Assembly: GCA_030447385.1 (NCBI GenBank)
Contig: JAUJOY010000001.1
Span: forward strand, 918,930-982,929
Reading direction: 5' to 3'
From: Mycobacteriales bacterium
GTDB lineage: Bacteria; Actinomycetota; Actinomycetes; Mycobacteriales; SCTD01
Length of the DNA stretch: 64,000 nt
The notes under the pieces were generated by a model that was not told the DNA's origin, made no database searches, and saw nothing but the letters and a program-made list of their open reading frames with translations. Below are positions 25,436 to 33,457 of the stretch, piece by piece. The position numbers and the translations under genes were made by a program. The first letter of the stretch is position 1, and every line of letters starts with the position of its first letter.

Positions 25436-25687
25436 CTGCTGCGTGGCATCATCGCCGCCATCGCGATCTTCGGAAGGCTTCGGCAGCTCGACGACAGCCT
25501 CGTCCCTGCCGGCGGCGAGGACAACGAGGCGACGCTGCTGGGGCTGGCCGTCGGGGGCCTCAACGTGATGGTGCTGAGCCTGGCGCTGGTCCCGGAGCCG
25601 TTCAACGCGCCGGTCGCACTGCTGCTCTCGCTGCCGCTGGCGGCGCCGTACGTGAACGTGTGGATCAACCGCTGGTTCGGCGAGTAG
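25436..25687 (+). CDS. small membrane protein, start uncertain
   Basis: The frame encodes about 83 residues: LLRGIIAAIAIFGRLRQLDD, then a hydrophobic pair (LLGLAVGGLNVMVLSLALV and VALLLSLPLAAPYVNVWI) and the tail NRWFGE. Composition and third-position bias look genuinely coding. No ATG, GTG or TTG lies in frame between the manB stop and this region; the coordinate given is an in-frame CTG. The true start may be non-canonical, or may lie in another frame if a base is missing, as in four other genes here. The family was not recognised. Confidence 0.45.
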   Translation: MLRGIIAAIAIFGRLRQLDDSLVPAGGEDNEATLLGLAVGGLNVMVLSLALVPEPFNAPVALLLSLPLAAPYVNVWINRWFGE

Positions 25688-25705
25688 CGGGACCGGAGCC
25701 GCCGG

Positions 25706-26192
25706 TCAGCGGGCCGGACGGTGCCCGGCCGGTCCGTACCCCACCGGGCCGTACCCGGTCGTCGGAGCGGCCGTTCCTCGCCAGCGGGAGGTGCGCACCA
25801 CCAGCCAGTGCGCCAGGGGCGGCGCGGCCAGCGCCCCACGCCGCCCGTTACCACGCCGATCAGGACCGCGAGCGGGAGGAATGCCAGCGCCGTCGCGAGC
25901 GGGTGCGCCACCTTCGAGCCCGCAGGCCGCGCCACAGGGCGACGGCACCAAAGACCAGGCCCAGCAGCGCGCCGAGCGCCAGAGCCGCGATCGCCCAGCC
26001 GAGCGAGGCCCAGCCGTCGTCGTCGTGCGGGCGGAACGGCAGCGCGACGAGGTAGGCCGTCGCGGCGCCTGCCAGCATGCCGAGGTCGCCCCAGAGCAGC
26101 GCGGTGACGTACGGCCCACGGCGGCCTCGCCCGGTCGTGGCGGTGGCCTGGGGCGGTCGCGGATCGGCCGGCGCGGGTGCGGGAGGTGTCAT
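25706..26192 (-). pseudogene. multi-pass membrane protein gene with two frameshifts
   Basis: Three frames join into one sensible protein. It starts at the ATG at 26192 (MTPPAPAPADPRPPQ) and runs through helices WGDLGMLAGAATAYLVALPF and IAALALGALLGLVFGAVALW. Near 25912-25925 it moves to a second frame (GSKVAHPLATALAFLPLAVLIG). Near 25835-25852 it moves to a third frame (LAAPPLAHWLVVRTSRWRGTA) and stops at 25706. Each shift is repaired by adding one base. About 162 residues and four membrane helices result. CACCCT lies seven bases before the ATG. It is either a decayed gene or one with two base undercalls. Family unknown. Confidence 0.6.
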
Positions 26193-26314
26193 GACCGTGA
26201 GGGTGCTGCGCGGCGCCTGAGCCGATCTACTCAACGTCCGGCGGCGCGGTCGGCCGCCCGACCGGCTCACCTGCCCGTGCAGGGCGGCCTGCCCCTCCGC
26301 CCGCTCCTGCTCGC

Positions 26315-26320
26315 TAGGCT
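26315..26320 (+). promoter_or_regulatory. -10 box (TAGGCT) for the Trm112-like/isomerase operon
   Basis: TAGGCT with seven bases to the ATG at 26328 and no ribosome site. It would drive a leaderless mRNA covering at least the Trm112-like and isomerase genes. Confidence 0.5.
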
Positions 26321-26327
26321 GCGGCCC

Positions 26328-26498
26328 ATGAAGATCGACGCGGCCCTGCTCGACATCCTCGCCTGCCCGGCGTGCATCAGCCCGCTGCGGGCGGACGAGG
26401 CGGCCGAGGAGCTGGTGTGCACCGGCTGCGGGCTGGCCTACCCGGTGCGCGACGACATCCCGGTGCTGCTCGCGGACGAAGCACGCAAGCCCGCGTGA
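26328..26498 (+). CDS. Trm112-like / UPF0434 protein
   Basis: 56 residues with CPAC near residue 14 and CTGC near residue 34, the two zinc half-sites of the Trm112 fold, then LAYPVRDDIPVLLADEA, the family signature. Bacterial members are small zinc proteins of unclear function, thought by analogy with eukaryotic Trm112 to be methyltransferase partners. The stop overlaps the next start (GTGA). The placement between manB and the sugar isomerase is conserved in actinobacteria. Confidence 0.88.
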   Translation: MKIDAALLDILACPACISPLRADEAAEELVCTGCGLAYPVRDDIPVLLADEARKPA

Positions 26499-27643
26499 CA
26501 GCGTCCCCCGGGGACGTGCTCGACGACGTCACGACGCTCGAGGGCGGGGATCCGGGCGGCATGCTGCTGGCCGTGGCGTCCGCTGCCGCGCAGATCCGCG
26601 AGGCCGCGGTCCTCGCCTCGGAGGCCGGTGTCGCCGTGCTCGGCGAGGAGGGCCGTCCACGCGCGGTCGTCGTCTGCGGCATGGGCGGCTCCGGGATCGC
26701 GGGCGACGTCCTCGCGGCGGTCGCGGGCATCGGCTCGCCCGTCCCGGTGTTCACGCACCGCGGCTACGGCCTGCCCGCCTGGGTGGGCCCGATGGACCTC
26801 GTCATGGCCGTGTCCTGCTCGGGAACCACCGAGGAGACGCTCTCCTCGCTCGAGGAGGCCGTCCGCCGGGGCTGCCGCCTGCTCGTCGTGGCGCGCTCCG
26901 GCTCCCCCGTCCACGACCTCGGACAGCGGGGCCGGGCGATCTTCGTGCCTGTCACGCAGGGCCGCCAGCAGCGCGCGAGCATGTGGGCGCTGTCCACGCC
27001 CCTCGTGCTCGCCGGGCACGCCCTCGGCCTGGTGAGCGCACCGCCCGAGGTGGTGGAGGAGGCCGCCGTCATGCTGGAGCAGGTGGCCGCCCGGTGCCGC
27101 CCCGACGCCGACTCGATGGTCAACCCGGCCAAGCGGCTGGCACTCGACCTCGACGGCGCGGTGCTGGCCGTGTGGGGCACGTCGCCGATGGCGGGTACAG
27201 CCGCGTACCGCTTCGCCTGCCAGCTCAACGAGAACGCCCAGCTGCCCGCCACCTGGGGGGTGCTGCCGGAGGCCAACCACAACCAGGTCGTCGCGTTCGA
27301 CGGGCCGTTGGGCGCCCGGCCGTCCTCGTCCGCCGACGACTTCTTCCGCGACCGCGGCGACGACCCGGAGCCGGCTGCGCGGCTGTCCCTCGTGCTGCTG
27401 CGCGACAACGAGGAGCACCCGCAGGTCACCCGGCGGGCCGACGTCAGCGTCGAGCTGGCCCGGGAGCGGGACCTGCCGGTGGTGCAGCTGCAGGCCGAGG
27501 GGTCCTCGTCGTTCGCGCGCCTGGCCTCGCTGGTCGGGATGACCGACTACGCGAGCGTCTACCTGGCACTGCTGCACGGCACGGACCCCACACCCGTCGA
27601 GGCCATCGAGGCCCTCAAGCGAAGGATCGCCCCCGTCTCATGA
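26495..27643 (+). CDS. bifunctional phosphoglucose/phosphomannose isomerase (SIS domains)
   Basis: 382 residues with two SIS domains. The phosphosugar site is built by CGMGGSGIAGDVL (near residue 58) and SCSGTTEETLSSLEEA (near 107). The catalytic region has PEANHNQVVAFDGP with the Glu and His expected for aldose-ketose isomerisation. It should convert glucose-6-phosphate and mannose-6-phosphate to fructose-6-phosphate, linking glycolysis to GDP-mannose via ManB and ManC. It corresponds to M. tuberculosis Rv3256c. The GTG overlaps the upstream stop by four bases, so it is translationally coupled to the Trm112-like gene. Confidence 0.85.
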   Translation: MTASPGDVLDDVTTLEGGDPGGMLLAVASAAAQIREAAVLASEAGVAVLGEEGRPRAVVVCGMGGSGIAGDVLAAVAGIGSPVPVFTHRGYGLPAWVGPMDLVMAVSCSGTTEETLSSLEEAVRRGCRLLVVARSGSPVHDLGQRGRAIFVPVTQGRQQRASMWALSTPLVLAGHALGLVSAPPEVVEEAAVMLEQVAARCRPDADSMVNPAKRLALDLDGAVLAVWGTSPMAGTAAYRFACQLNENAQLPATWGVLPEANHNQVVAFDGPLGARPSSSADDFFRDRGDDPEPAARLSLVLLRDNEEHPQVTRRADVSVELARERDLPVVQLQAEGSSSFARLASLVGMTDYASVYLALLHGTDPTPVEAIEALKRRIAPVS

Positions 27644-27686
27644 GCGAGCGCCGAACGAGGACGACGACCGGCGGCAGGCCGACACC

Positions 27687-28622
27687 GTGAGCGCCGGTGG
27701 AGAGGGCCACGGCACGAAGGCGGTCGTGGCGGCGCTGATCGCCAACGCCGCGATCGCCGTCGCCAAGTTCGTCGGCTTCCTGGTCACGGGCTCGAGCGCG
27801 ATGCTCGCCGAGTCGGTGCACTCGGTGGCCGACTCGGGCAATCAGGGGCTGCTGCTGCTCGGTGGCAAGCGGGCCAAGAAGGAGGCCGACGAGCAGCACC
27901 CGTTCGGCTACGGGAGGGAGCGCTACTTCTGGGCCTTCGTCGTCGCGCTGGTGCTGTTCAGCCTGGGCGGCCTGTTCTCGCTCTACGAGGGCTTCCACAA
28001 GTACGAGGAGGCGCACGACGGGGGCGAGCTGACGAGTCCCATCGTCGCGATCGTCATCCTCGTCTTCGCGATCATCGCCGAGGCGTTCTCCTTCCGGACC
28101 GCGATCGTCGAGTCGAAGAAGGTCAAGGGGGACCAGTCCTGGTGGCACTTCGTCCGCAGGGCCAAGAGCCCTGAGCTGCCGGTCGTCCTGCTCGAGGACC
28201 TCGGCGCCCTCGTGGGCCTGCTGCTCGCGCTCGTCGGTGTGGTGCTCGCCGCGCTCACCGGCGACCTCGTCTGGGACGCGCTCGGCACGATGGCCATCGG
28301 GATCCTGCTGCTCGTCATCGCCGTCTTCCTCGTGATCGAGATGAAGGGGCTGCTGATCGGAGAAGGTGGGACCGCCACCCAGGTCGGCCAGATCCGCACG
28401 GCTCTCGTGGACGGGTCTGCTGTGACCCGCATCATCCACCTCAAGACGGTGCACCTCGGCCCGGACGAGCTCCTGGTCGCGGCCAAGATCGCGGTCGCGC
28501 CGGACCTGTCCGTGGCCCAGCTGGCCGCCGCCATCAACGAGGCGGAGGGGCGCGTCCGCGGCGCGGTCCCGATCGCCCGCACGATCTACCTGGAGCCCGA
28601 CCTCTACCGCACCCCGGCCTAG
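27687..28622 (+). CDS. cation diffusion facilitator family transporter
   Basis: 311 residues, six predicted membrane helices and a cytoplasmic C-terminal domain. The first metal site is visible in ESVHSVADSGNQ (H-x3-D) on helix 2, and the conserved HPFGYGRERYFW loop follows. The partner helix (LLEDLGALVGLLLALVGV) carries a single aspartate in the E-D pair, so metal selectivity may differ from standard zinc exporters. Between the halves is an unusually charged loop with ESKKVKGDQSWWHFVRRAK. The GTG start is 43 bases after the isomerase gene, probably in the same operon. Confidence 0.85.
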   Translation: MSAGGEGHGTKAVVAALIANAAIAVAKFVGFLVTGSSAMLAESVHSVADSGNQGLLLLGGKRAKKEADEQHPFGYGRERYFWAFVVALVLFSLGGLFSLYEGFHKYEEAHDGGELTSPIVAIVILVFAIIAEAFSFRTAIVESKKVKGDQSWWHFVRRAKSPELPVVLLEDLGALVGLLLALVGVVLAALTGDLVWDALGTMAIGILLLVIAVFLVIEMKGLLIGEGGTATQVGQIRTALVDGSAVTRIIHLKTVHLGPDELLVAAKIAVAPDLSVAQLAAAINEAEGRVRGAVPIARTIYLEPDLYRTPA

Positions 28623-28788
28623 CTCGGACCCCCCGGCTGGGCTTCCTGCGGGGCGTGGGTGACACTGGAGGTGAAGTGACGCCCGCGTTCGTGAGGGCGT
28701 TCGGTCCTGGCGGTCCGGGAACGCGCCCCAGTACGACGTCCGGTCGAGGCGCGCGACGCCCGCACGAGCCCGCTGAAGGAACTCCCCT

Positions 28789-29994
28789 GTGCCCCACGAC
28801 GGTGCGCTGCACCCGCATGCGGCGTTCTGGCAGCGGCCGCGGCCGCAGGCGCTGAGCCGCAGCCGGCGCTCGGTGCTGGGCATGGGCATCGCCCTGAGCC
28901 TCACCGTCGCCAGCGCCGCGACCGCCGAGGTCCCGGCTGGTCACGGCCGTGCGGCCGCTGGGGGCGCGCTCGGGGGGCCGGTGTCCAGCAACTGGGCCGA
29001 CGAGGCGTCGAGGTCCTTTTCGGATGACCCGCTGCTGGCCGAGCTGACGGCGCCGCCCGCCTCCCCCGTCGCCGACGCGGCGGCGCTGGCCGCCATCGAC
29101 ACCCGCGTGGACATCAGCGGGATCCCGGTCCGGGTGCTCATGGCCTACCGCGCGGCCGCCGACCGCCTGCGGGCGGAGCAGCCGCGTTGCGCCCTGCCGT
29201 GGGGCATGCTGGCCGCCATCGGCCAGGTCGAGACCGGCCACGGCAGGTTCGGCGGTGCGGCCGTCGACGTCGACGGGCGCGTCCTGCCCGAGATCCTGGG
29301 GCCACGGCTGGACGGCGCCGGGCAGTTCGCGCAGATCCGCGACAGCGACGGCGGGCTCTACGACAGGGACCTCGAGTACGACCGGGCCGTCGGGCCGATG
29401 CAGTTCCTCCCGACCACGTGGGCGGCCGCGGGCGCCGACGGGGACGGCGACGCCCGCAACGACCCGCACGACATCGACGACGTGGCGCTCGCGGCGGGTC
29501 GCTACCTGTGCGCCGCCGGCTCGTTCGCCTCGCCGGCCGGCTCGGTGCAGGCGGTGTTCAGCTACAACCACTCCTACGAGTACGTCCGCCTCGTGATCAC
29601 TCTCGCGGCCGGCTACTCGGGGCGCACGCCAGCGAGCTTCGGCATCGACCTGCTGCCCCCGCCACCGGGCGCCCCCCCGCCCCCGCCCCCGCCGGCTCCG
29701 GTGGTGGCCGCTGCGCCGGCGCCTCCGCCGCCCCCTCCGCCCCCTGCTCCGCGCCCGAAGGCCGCAGCGCCGGCCGCGGCGGCGCCTCAGGCACCGGCTG
29801 CGGCGCCCAAGCCCCCGCCCCCACCCCCGCCGGCGCAGCCTGCCCCGGTGGCGCCGGCTCCGGCCGCGGTCGCCCCCGCTCCTGCGGAGGCGACGACCTC
29901 ACCCTCCCCGACGACCTGTCCCTCGCCCGGGCCCACCCCAGCACCCTCCCCGCCGTCCTCGTGCCCCTCGCCGAGCCCTTCACCCGCTCCCTGA
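28789..29994 (+). CDS. secreted lytic murein transglycosylase with Pro-rich tail
   Basis: 401 residues. The basic N-terminus SRSRRSVLGMGIALSLT and cleavage near ATA-EVP form a signal peptide. The catalytic SLT/MltB-like domain covers about 105-275: CALPWGMLAAIGQVETGHG contains the catalytic Glu, followed by AVGPMQFLPTTWAAAG, the calcium-loop-like DGDGDARNDPHD, and FSYNHSYEYVRLV. The last 115 residues are a proline/alanine tail of the kind that spans the cell wall. It cleaves glycan strands to 1,6-anhydromuropeptides outside the membrane. GAAGGA provides the ribosome site. No c-di-AMP riboswitch was found in the 166-base upstream region. Confidence 0.87.
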   Translation: MPHDGALHPHAAFWQRPRPQALSRSRRSVLGMGIALSLTVASAATAEVPAGHGRAAAGGALGGPVSSNWADEASRSFSDDPLLAELTAPPASPVADAAALAAIDTRVDISGIPVRVLMAYRAAADRLRAEQPRCALPWGMLAAIGQVETGHGRFGGAAVDVDGRVLPEILGPRLDGAGQFAQIRDSDGGLYDRDLEYDRAVGPMQFLPTTWAAAGADGDGDARNDPHDIDDVALAAGRYLCAAGSFASPAGSVQAVFSYNHSYEYVRLVITLAAGYSGRTPASFGIDLLPPPPGAPPPPPPPAPVVAAAPAPPPPPPPPAPRPKAAAPAAAAPQAPAAAPKPPPPPPPAQPAPVAPAPAAVAPAPAEATTSPSPTTCPSPGPTPAPSPPSSCPSPSPSPAP

Positions 29995-30011
29995 TCCTGG
30001 TGGCGGCGCTG

Positions 30012-30039
30012 TTGCGAGCGCTCGGTCCTGCCGTACGCT
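30012..30039 (+). promoter_or_regulatory. ahcY promoter (TTGCGA-N16-TACGCT)
   Basis: TTGCGA at 30012-30017 and TACGCT at 30034-30039, spacer 16 bases. Initiation near 30046 would give a leader of about 115 bases, long for this genome. Confidence 0.5.
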
Positions 30040-30103
30040 GGTAGGGCGATCTGCCACACCGGAGCCCCGGGGACTGGCGGTCCTGAGCCGCAGCCCGTGC
30101 CGA

Positions 30104-30128
30104 TGCCGGCGCGTGGACTGCGCCGGCA
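30104..30128 (+). promoter_or_regulatory. perfect hairpin in the ahcY leader
   Basis: TGCCGGCGC at 30104-30112 pairs perfectly with GCGCCGGCA at 30120-30128 around a 7-base loop (GTGGACT). It ends 33 bases before the ahcY start. It does not match the SAH riboswitch consensus as known to me. Confidence 0.5.
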
Positions 30129-30161
30129 GGACAGACCCCCCTTCGAGCAAAGGATGCGGCA

Positions 30162-31612
30162 GTGGCTTCGTACTCTCAAACGGCGGACTTCCGGGTCAAG
30201 GACCTCTCTCTCGCCGAGTTCGGGCGCAAGGAGATCCGGCTGGCGCAGCACGAGATGCCGGGCCTCATGGCCATGCGCGAGGAGTACGGCGACAGCAAGC
30301 CCCTGACCGGGGCGCGGATCACCGGCTCGCTCCACATGACGATCCAGACGGCGGTGCTGATCGAGACGCTCGTGGAGCTCGGGGCGCAGGTCCGCTGGGT
30401 GAGCTGCAACATCTTCTCCACGCAGGACCACGCCGCCGCCGCGGTCGCGGTCGGACCCGGCGGCACGGTCGACGAGCCCGCCGGCGTTCCTGTGTTCGCG
30501 TGGAAGGGCGAGACCCTGCAGGAGTACTGGTGGTGCACCGAGCAGGTCGTGCAGTGGCCCGACGGAGTTGGGCCCAACATGATCCTGGACGACGGCGGCG
30601 ACGTGACGCTGCTGGTGCACAAGGGTGTGGAGTACGAGAAGGCCGGCGCCGTGCCGAGTGCGGACGAGCATGACTCCGAGGAGTACGCCGTCATCCTCGA
30701 CACGCTGCGGCGCTCGTTCGACGAGGACCCCACCCGCTACACCCGGATCGCCGCCGGGATCCAGGGCGTCACGGAGGAGACCACCACCGGCGTCATGCGG
30801 CTGTACGAGTTCGCGCGCGCCGGCACGCTGCTGTTCCCGGCGATCAACGTCAACGACTCGGTGACCAAGAGCAAGTTCGACAACCTGTACGGCTGCCGGC
30901 ACTCCTCGTGGACGGCATCAACCGGGCCACCGACGTGATGCTGGCCGGCAAGACCGCGCTGGTCTGCGGCTTCGGCGATGTCGGGAAGGGGTCCGCGGAG
31001 TCGCTGCGCGCGCAGGGCGCGCGCGTCATCGTCACCGAGATCGACCCGATCTGCGCGCTGCAAGCCGCGATGCAGGGCTACCAGGTCGCTACGCTCGACG
31101 ACGTGGTCGAGACCGCCGACCTGTTCATCACCGCGACCGGCAACAAGGACATCATTCTGGCGGCCGACATGGCCCGGATGAAGCACCAGGCGATCGTCGG
31201 CAACATCGGGCACTTCGACAACGAGATCGACGTGTCAGGTCTGACCCGCACCCCGGGCATCACCCGGATCAACATCAAGCCGCAGGTCGACGAGTGGGTC
31301 TTCCCCGACGGCCACTCGATCATCCTGCTCAGCGAGGGCCGCCTGCTCAACCTCGGCAACGCCACCGGCCACCCGAGCTTCGTCATGAGCAACAGCTTCA
31401 CCAACCAGGTGCTGGCGCAGATCGAGCTGTGGACCAAGAAGGACGACTACCCGCTGGGCGTCTACGTGCTGCCCAAGCACCTGGACGAGAAGGTCGCCCG
31501 GCTGCACCTGGACGCCCTCGGCGTACGCCTCACGGCATTGCGGAAGGACCAGGCGGAGTACATCGGCGTCGACGTCGGGGGCCCGTACAAGTCCGACGCC
31601 TACCGCTACTGA
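30162..31612 (+). pseudogene. ahcY: adenosylhomocysteinase, interrupted by one frameshift
   Basis: Hydrolyses S-adenosylhomocysteine to adenosine and homocysteine. The first 247 codons run from the GTG at 30162 (AAAGGA upstream) through [32 protein letters not shown] and [19 protein letters not shown]. The frame then fails at 30903-30905. The next frame continues exactly where the family expects, [20 protein letters not shown], with the NAD motif [18 protein letters not shown] and a normal end at DAYRY. One missing base in the codon after CRH restores a 483-residue protein with the usual length and all motifs. In such a conserved housekeeping gene a sequencing undercall is more likely than real loss. 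Confidence 0.9.
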
Positions 31613-31735
31613 CCGGCGTCGGGAGGGGTCTAGGTGGGCCGTGGTGGTCAGGGCCGGCCCAGTTTGCCAGCGCGCTCCACGACGCAGGCCACCTCGGCCG
31701 GGGTCGGGCCCCGGTCCAGGACGCCGTGGGCCGCT

Positions 31736-31807
31736 TGATCTTCTGGTTCGTGGGCTGGGCATCGACACGCCGGCGGGTCCTGTGCCAGACCACGAATCAG
31801 AAGATCA
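31736..31807. repeat. long imperfect inverted repeat between ahcY and the RDD operon
   Basis: The left arm 31736-31758 and right arm 31785-31807 are complementary over 23 bases with two mismatches around a 26-base loop. The outer 18 bases read TGATCTTCTGGTTCGTGG on the left. The right arm includes the TGA stop of the minus-strand ORF ending at 31805. The arms are A/T-richer than the surroundings. It could be a bidirectional terminator for ahcY and the convergent gene, or the remnant of a small mobile repeat. Confidence 0.7.
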
Positions 31808-32263
31808 TCCGGGTCGGGAGGCACTTGCGCGCACCGGTAAGCGGCGCGCCGGGACGCCGACCAGCTGCGGTGTCGAGACGTCCGGCTGATGCAGTGCGCC
31901 CGGCTCGCCCAGCGCACCCGGCGCGGCCACGACATCGACCGGCCGCGACCACGAGCACACCGGGCAGCGCCCGGTCCGCTCCCGGCACACCTGCGCCACC
32001 GCCGCCTGGACCGGACCGCAGACCCGCGCCCGGATCGAGACGATCCTGTGCGACGCCCGACTCCACCGGTCCGGCTCGACCCCCTCGCCCAGGTTCACGG
32101 CCGTGGAGAGCCTCACCGACAACATCACCACCGCCCGACGCCAGGCCCTCGCGGCCCGCGACTCCTCGTCGTGCTGCTCTGCCGACGCCACCCCGTGATG
32201 TGGCACCAAGGCCGACTCCAGCTCCACCAGCTGCACGCGCCCTGGCTTGGATCCGCCAGTCAC
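31805..32263 (-). CDS. hypothetical protein, unrecognised
   Basis: 152 residues from the GTG at 32263, starting 12 bases after the RDD gene stops on the same strand. Codons from about 32263 down to 31880 have a strong G/C third-position bias, which supports real coding; the last 20 codons do not and overlap the inverted repeat. Visible features are a helical, arginine-rich middle (SRAARAWRRAVVMLSVRLS) and CRERTGRCPVCSW near residue 90, a possible zinc knuckle. No family was recognised. The natural C-terminus may have been altered by the repeat or by a missing base. The ribosome site is weak. Confidence 0.4.
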   Translation of the reverse strand: MTGGSKPGRVQLVELESALVPHHGVASAEQHDEESRAARAWRRAVVMLSVRLSTAVNLGEGVEPDRWSRASHRIVSIRARVCGPVQAAVAQVCRERTGRCPVCSWSRPVDVVAAPGALGEPGALHQPDVSTPQLVGVPARRLPVRASASRPG

Positions 32264-32275
32264 GTGCCACCCGGG

Positions 32276-33370
32276 TCAGAAGGGTGCGACGAAGCCGCCA
32301 GGGCCGACCGCCGGCGGCGACTGCGGAGCCGGGCCGGAAGGTGCGGCAGCGGGCGCGGCACGCGGCTGCTCGGGTGCCTGCGCCGGCTGGTTGGGCGCCT
32401 GCGTCTCGGGTGCCTGCGCCTGTGAGCCCGGCGCCTGCGGTCCGGGTGCCTGGGGCTGCGGCCCGGGCGCCTGCGGGTCGGCCAGCTGCCGATGAGGCTG
32501 GCGCTGGCCCTGGACCCCGGGACCGGCGCCCTGCGACACCTCACCCGTGAAGGACCCCGCCATCGCGGAGGCACCTGCCTCCGGGGCGCCGGTGCCTTGC
32601 GAGAAGCGCTCGACCGCGGTGGCCCGGCTGTCCAGCCGCAGCGTCTCGCGGCGGCGGCGCTCGGCGAGCACCGCTGACAGCACCGCCCAGCCGGGCGTGC
32701 CAGGCGGCGGCGGGCCGACCGCGTCTGTCACCGCCCGAACCAGCCGACCGCCCAAGTCCGCACGAGCACTGTCGGTGAGCTGATCGGTCCGCGAGAGGAA
32801 CTGGCGCACGGACAGGGCGAGGTTGTCGGAGAAGGCGGACAGGTCGAGGCCGGCGGCCCAACCGGCCAGCGGTGGCGGCATCCCGGCGACGGGGCCACCG
32901 CGTACCGAGATCCGTTCGCGCAGAACCACGGTCCCGGCGAGCAGGTCCCCGAGGCGCTTGCCCTGGTCATTGAGCAGCGAGGTGAGAACCGCGAGCGTGA
33001 ACAGGCTGAGGCCGGGCCGCTCCAGGAAGGCACCGCACAGGCCGCGTACCAGGGCCTGCCGGAAGCCGATCGGCCCGCCGTCGTCGCGCACCACCCGCAG
33101 CCCCATGGCGGCCTTGCCCGGTGTCCGGCCGCGCAGCAGGGTCTCGAACGTCACCGGGTAGACGATCAGCACCGCCACCACCACGACGAGCCCCAGGGCC
33201 TGGACCGCCGCGTCCGACAGGTCGAGCGAGACCGCGGTGGACAGGGCGCTGAGCACGAGCAGCACCAGGCCCTGCAGCAGCGCGTCGATCACGCCGGCCA
33301 GCAGCCGTGACGGGAGCGCGGCCGGACGCAGGTCAAGGGCGACCGCCTCACCGGTGACGAGCTGGGACAC
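32276..33370 (-). CDS. RDD-family membrane protein with Pro/Gln-rich tail
   Basis: 364 residues from the GTG at 33370 (VSQLVTGEAVALDLRPA), with GGAAGG as ribosome site. The RDD domain lies in the first 150 residues: LPSRLLAGVIDALL opens helix 1, TFETLLRGRTPGKAAMGL is the family loop, and helices LVLLVLSALSTAVSL and LGLVVVVAVLIVYPV flank it. The middle region is soluble. The last 85 residues are repeats of the QAPGPQ/AQAPE type. The family is of unknown or transporter-like function. It is divergent from the SpoIIM gene, a pairing conserved in streptomycetes. Confidence 0.82.
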   Translation of the reverse strand: MSQLVTGEAVALDLRPAALPSRLLAGVIDALLQGLVLLVLSALSTAVSLDLSDAAVQALGLVVVVAVLIVYPVTFETLLRGRTPGKAAMGLRVVRDDGGPIGFRQALVRGLCGAFLERPGLSLFTLAVLTSLLNDQGKRLGDLLAGTVVLRERISVRGGPVAGMPPPLAGWAAGLDLSAFSDNLALSVRQFLSRTDQLTDSARADLGGRLVRAVTDAVGPPPPGTPGWAVLSAVLAERRRRETLRLDSRATAVERFSQGTGAPEAGASAMAGSFTGEVSQGAGPGVQGQRQPHRQLADPQAPGPQPQAPGPQAPGSQAQAPETQAPNQPAQAPEQPRAAPAAAPSGPAPQSPPAVGPGGFVAPF

Positions 33371-33444
33371 CGCACTTCCTTCCCTCGAGGCCTCGGGCAG
33401 GGCGCACCCTCGACGGCACGGCGCCGGAGGCGCCCGGGCCCACC

Positions 33445-33450
33445 TAGTCT
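33445..33450 (+). promoter_or_regulatory. -10 box (TAGTCT) of the SpoIIM-family gene
   Basis: TAGTCT with seven bases to the GTG at 33458 and no ribosome site; leaderless arrangement. Confidence 0.5.
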
Positions 33451-33457
33451 GCAACGC

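Noticed and set aside
28623-28788. c-di-AMP (ydaO) riboswitch upstream of the lytic transglycosylase
   Set aside because: Such switches often precede actinobacterial wall hydrolases, but none of the conserved segments is recognisable here.
30040-30161. SAH or SAM riboswitch upstream of ahcY
   Set aside because: Expected conserved cores (such as the SAH GAGGAGCGCTGC block) are not found. Only a simple hairpin can be supported.
30900-30910. Programmed ribosomal frameshift in ahcY
   Set aside because: No slippery heptamer or downstream pseudoknot is visible, the family is never frameshift-regulated to my knowledge, and other genes in the window show the same one-base loss.
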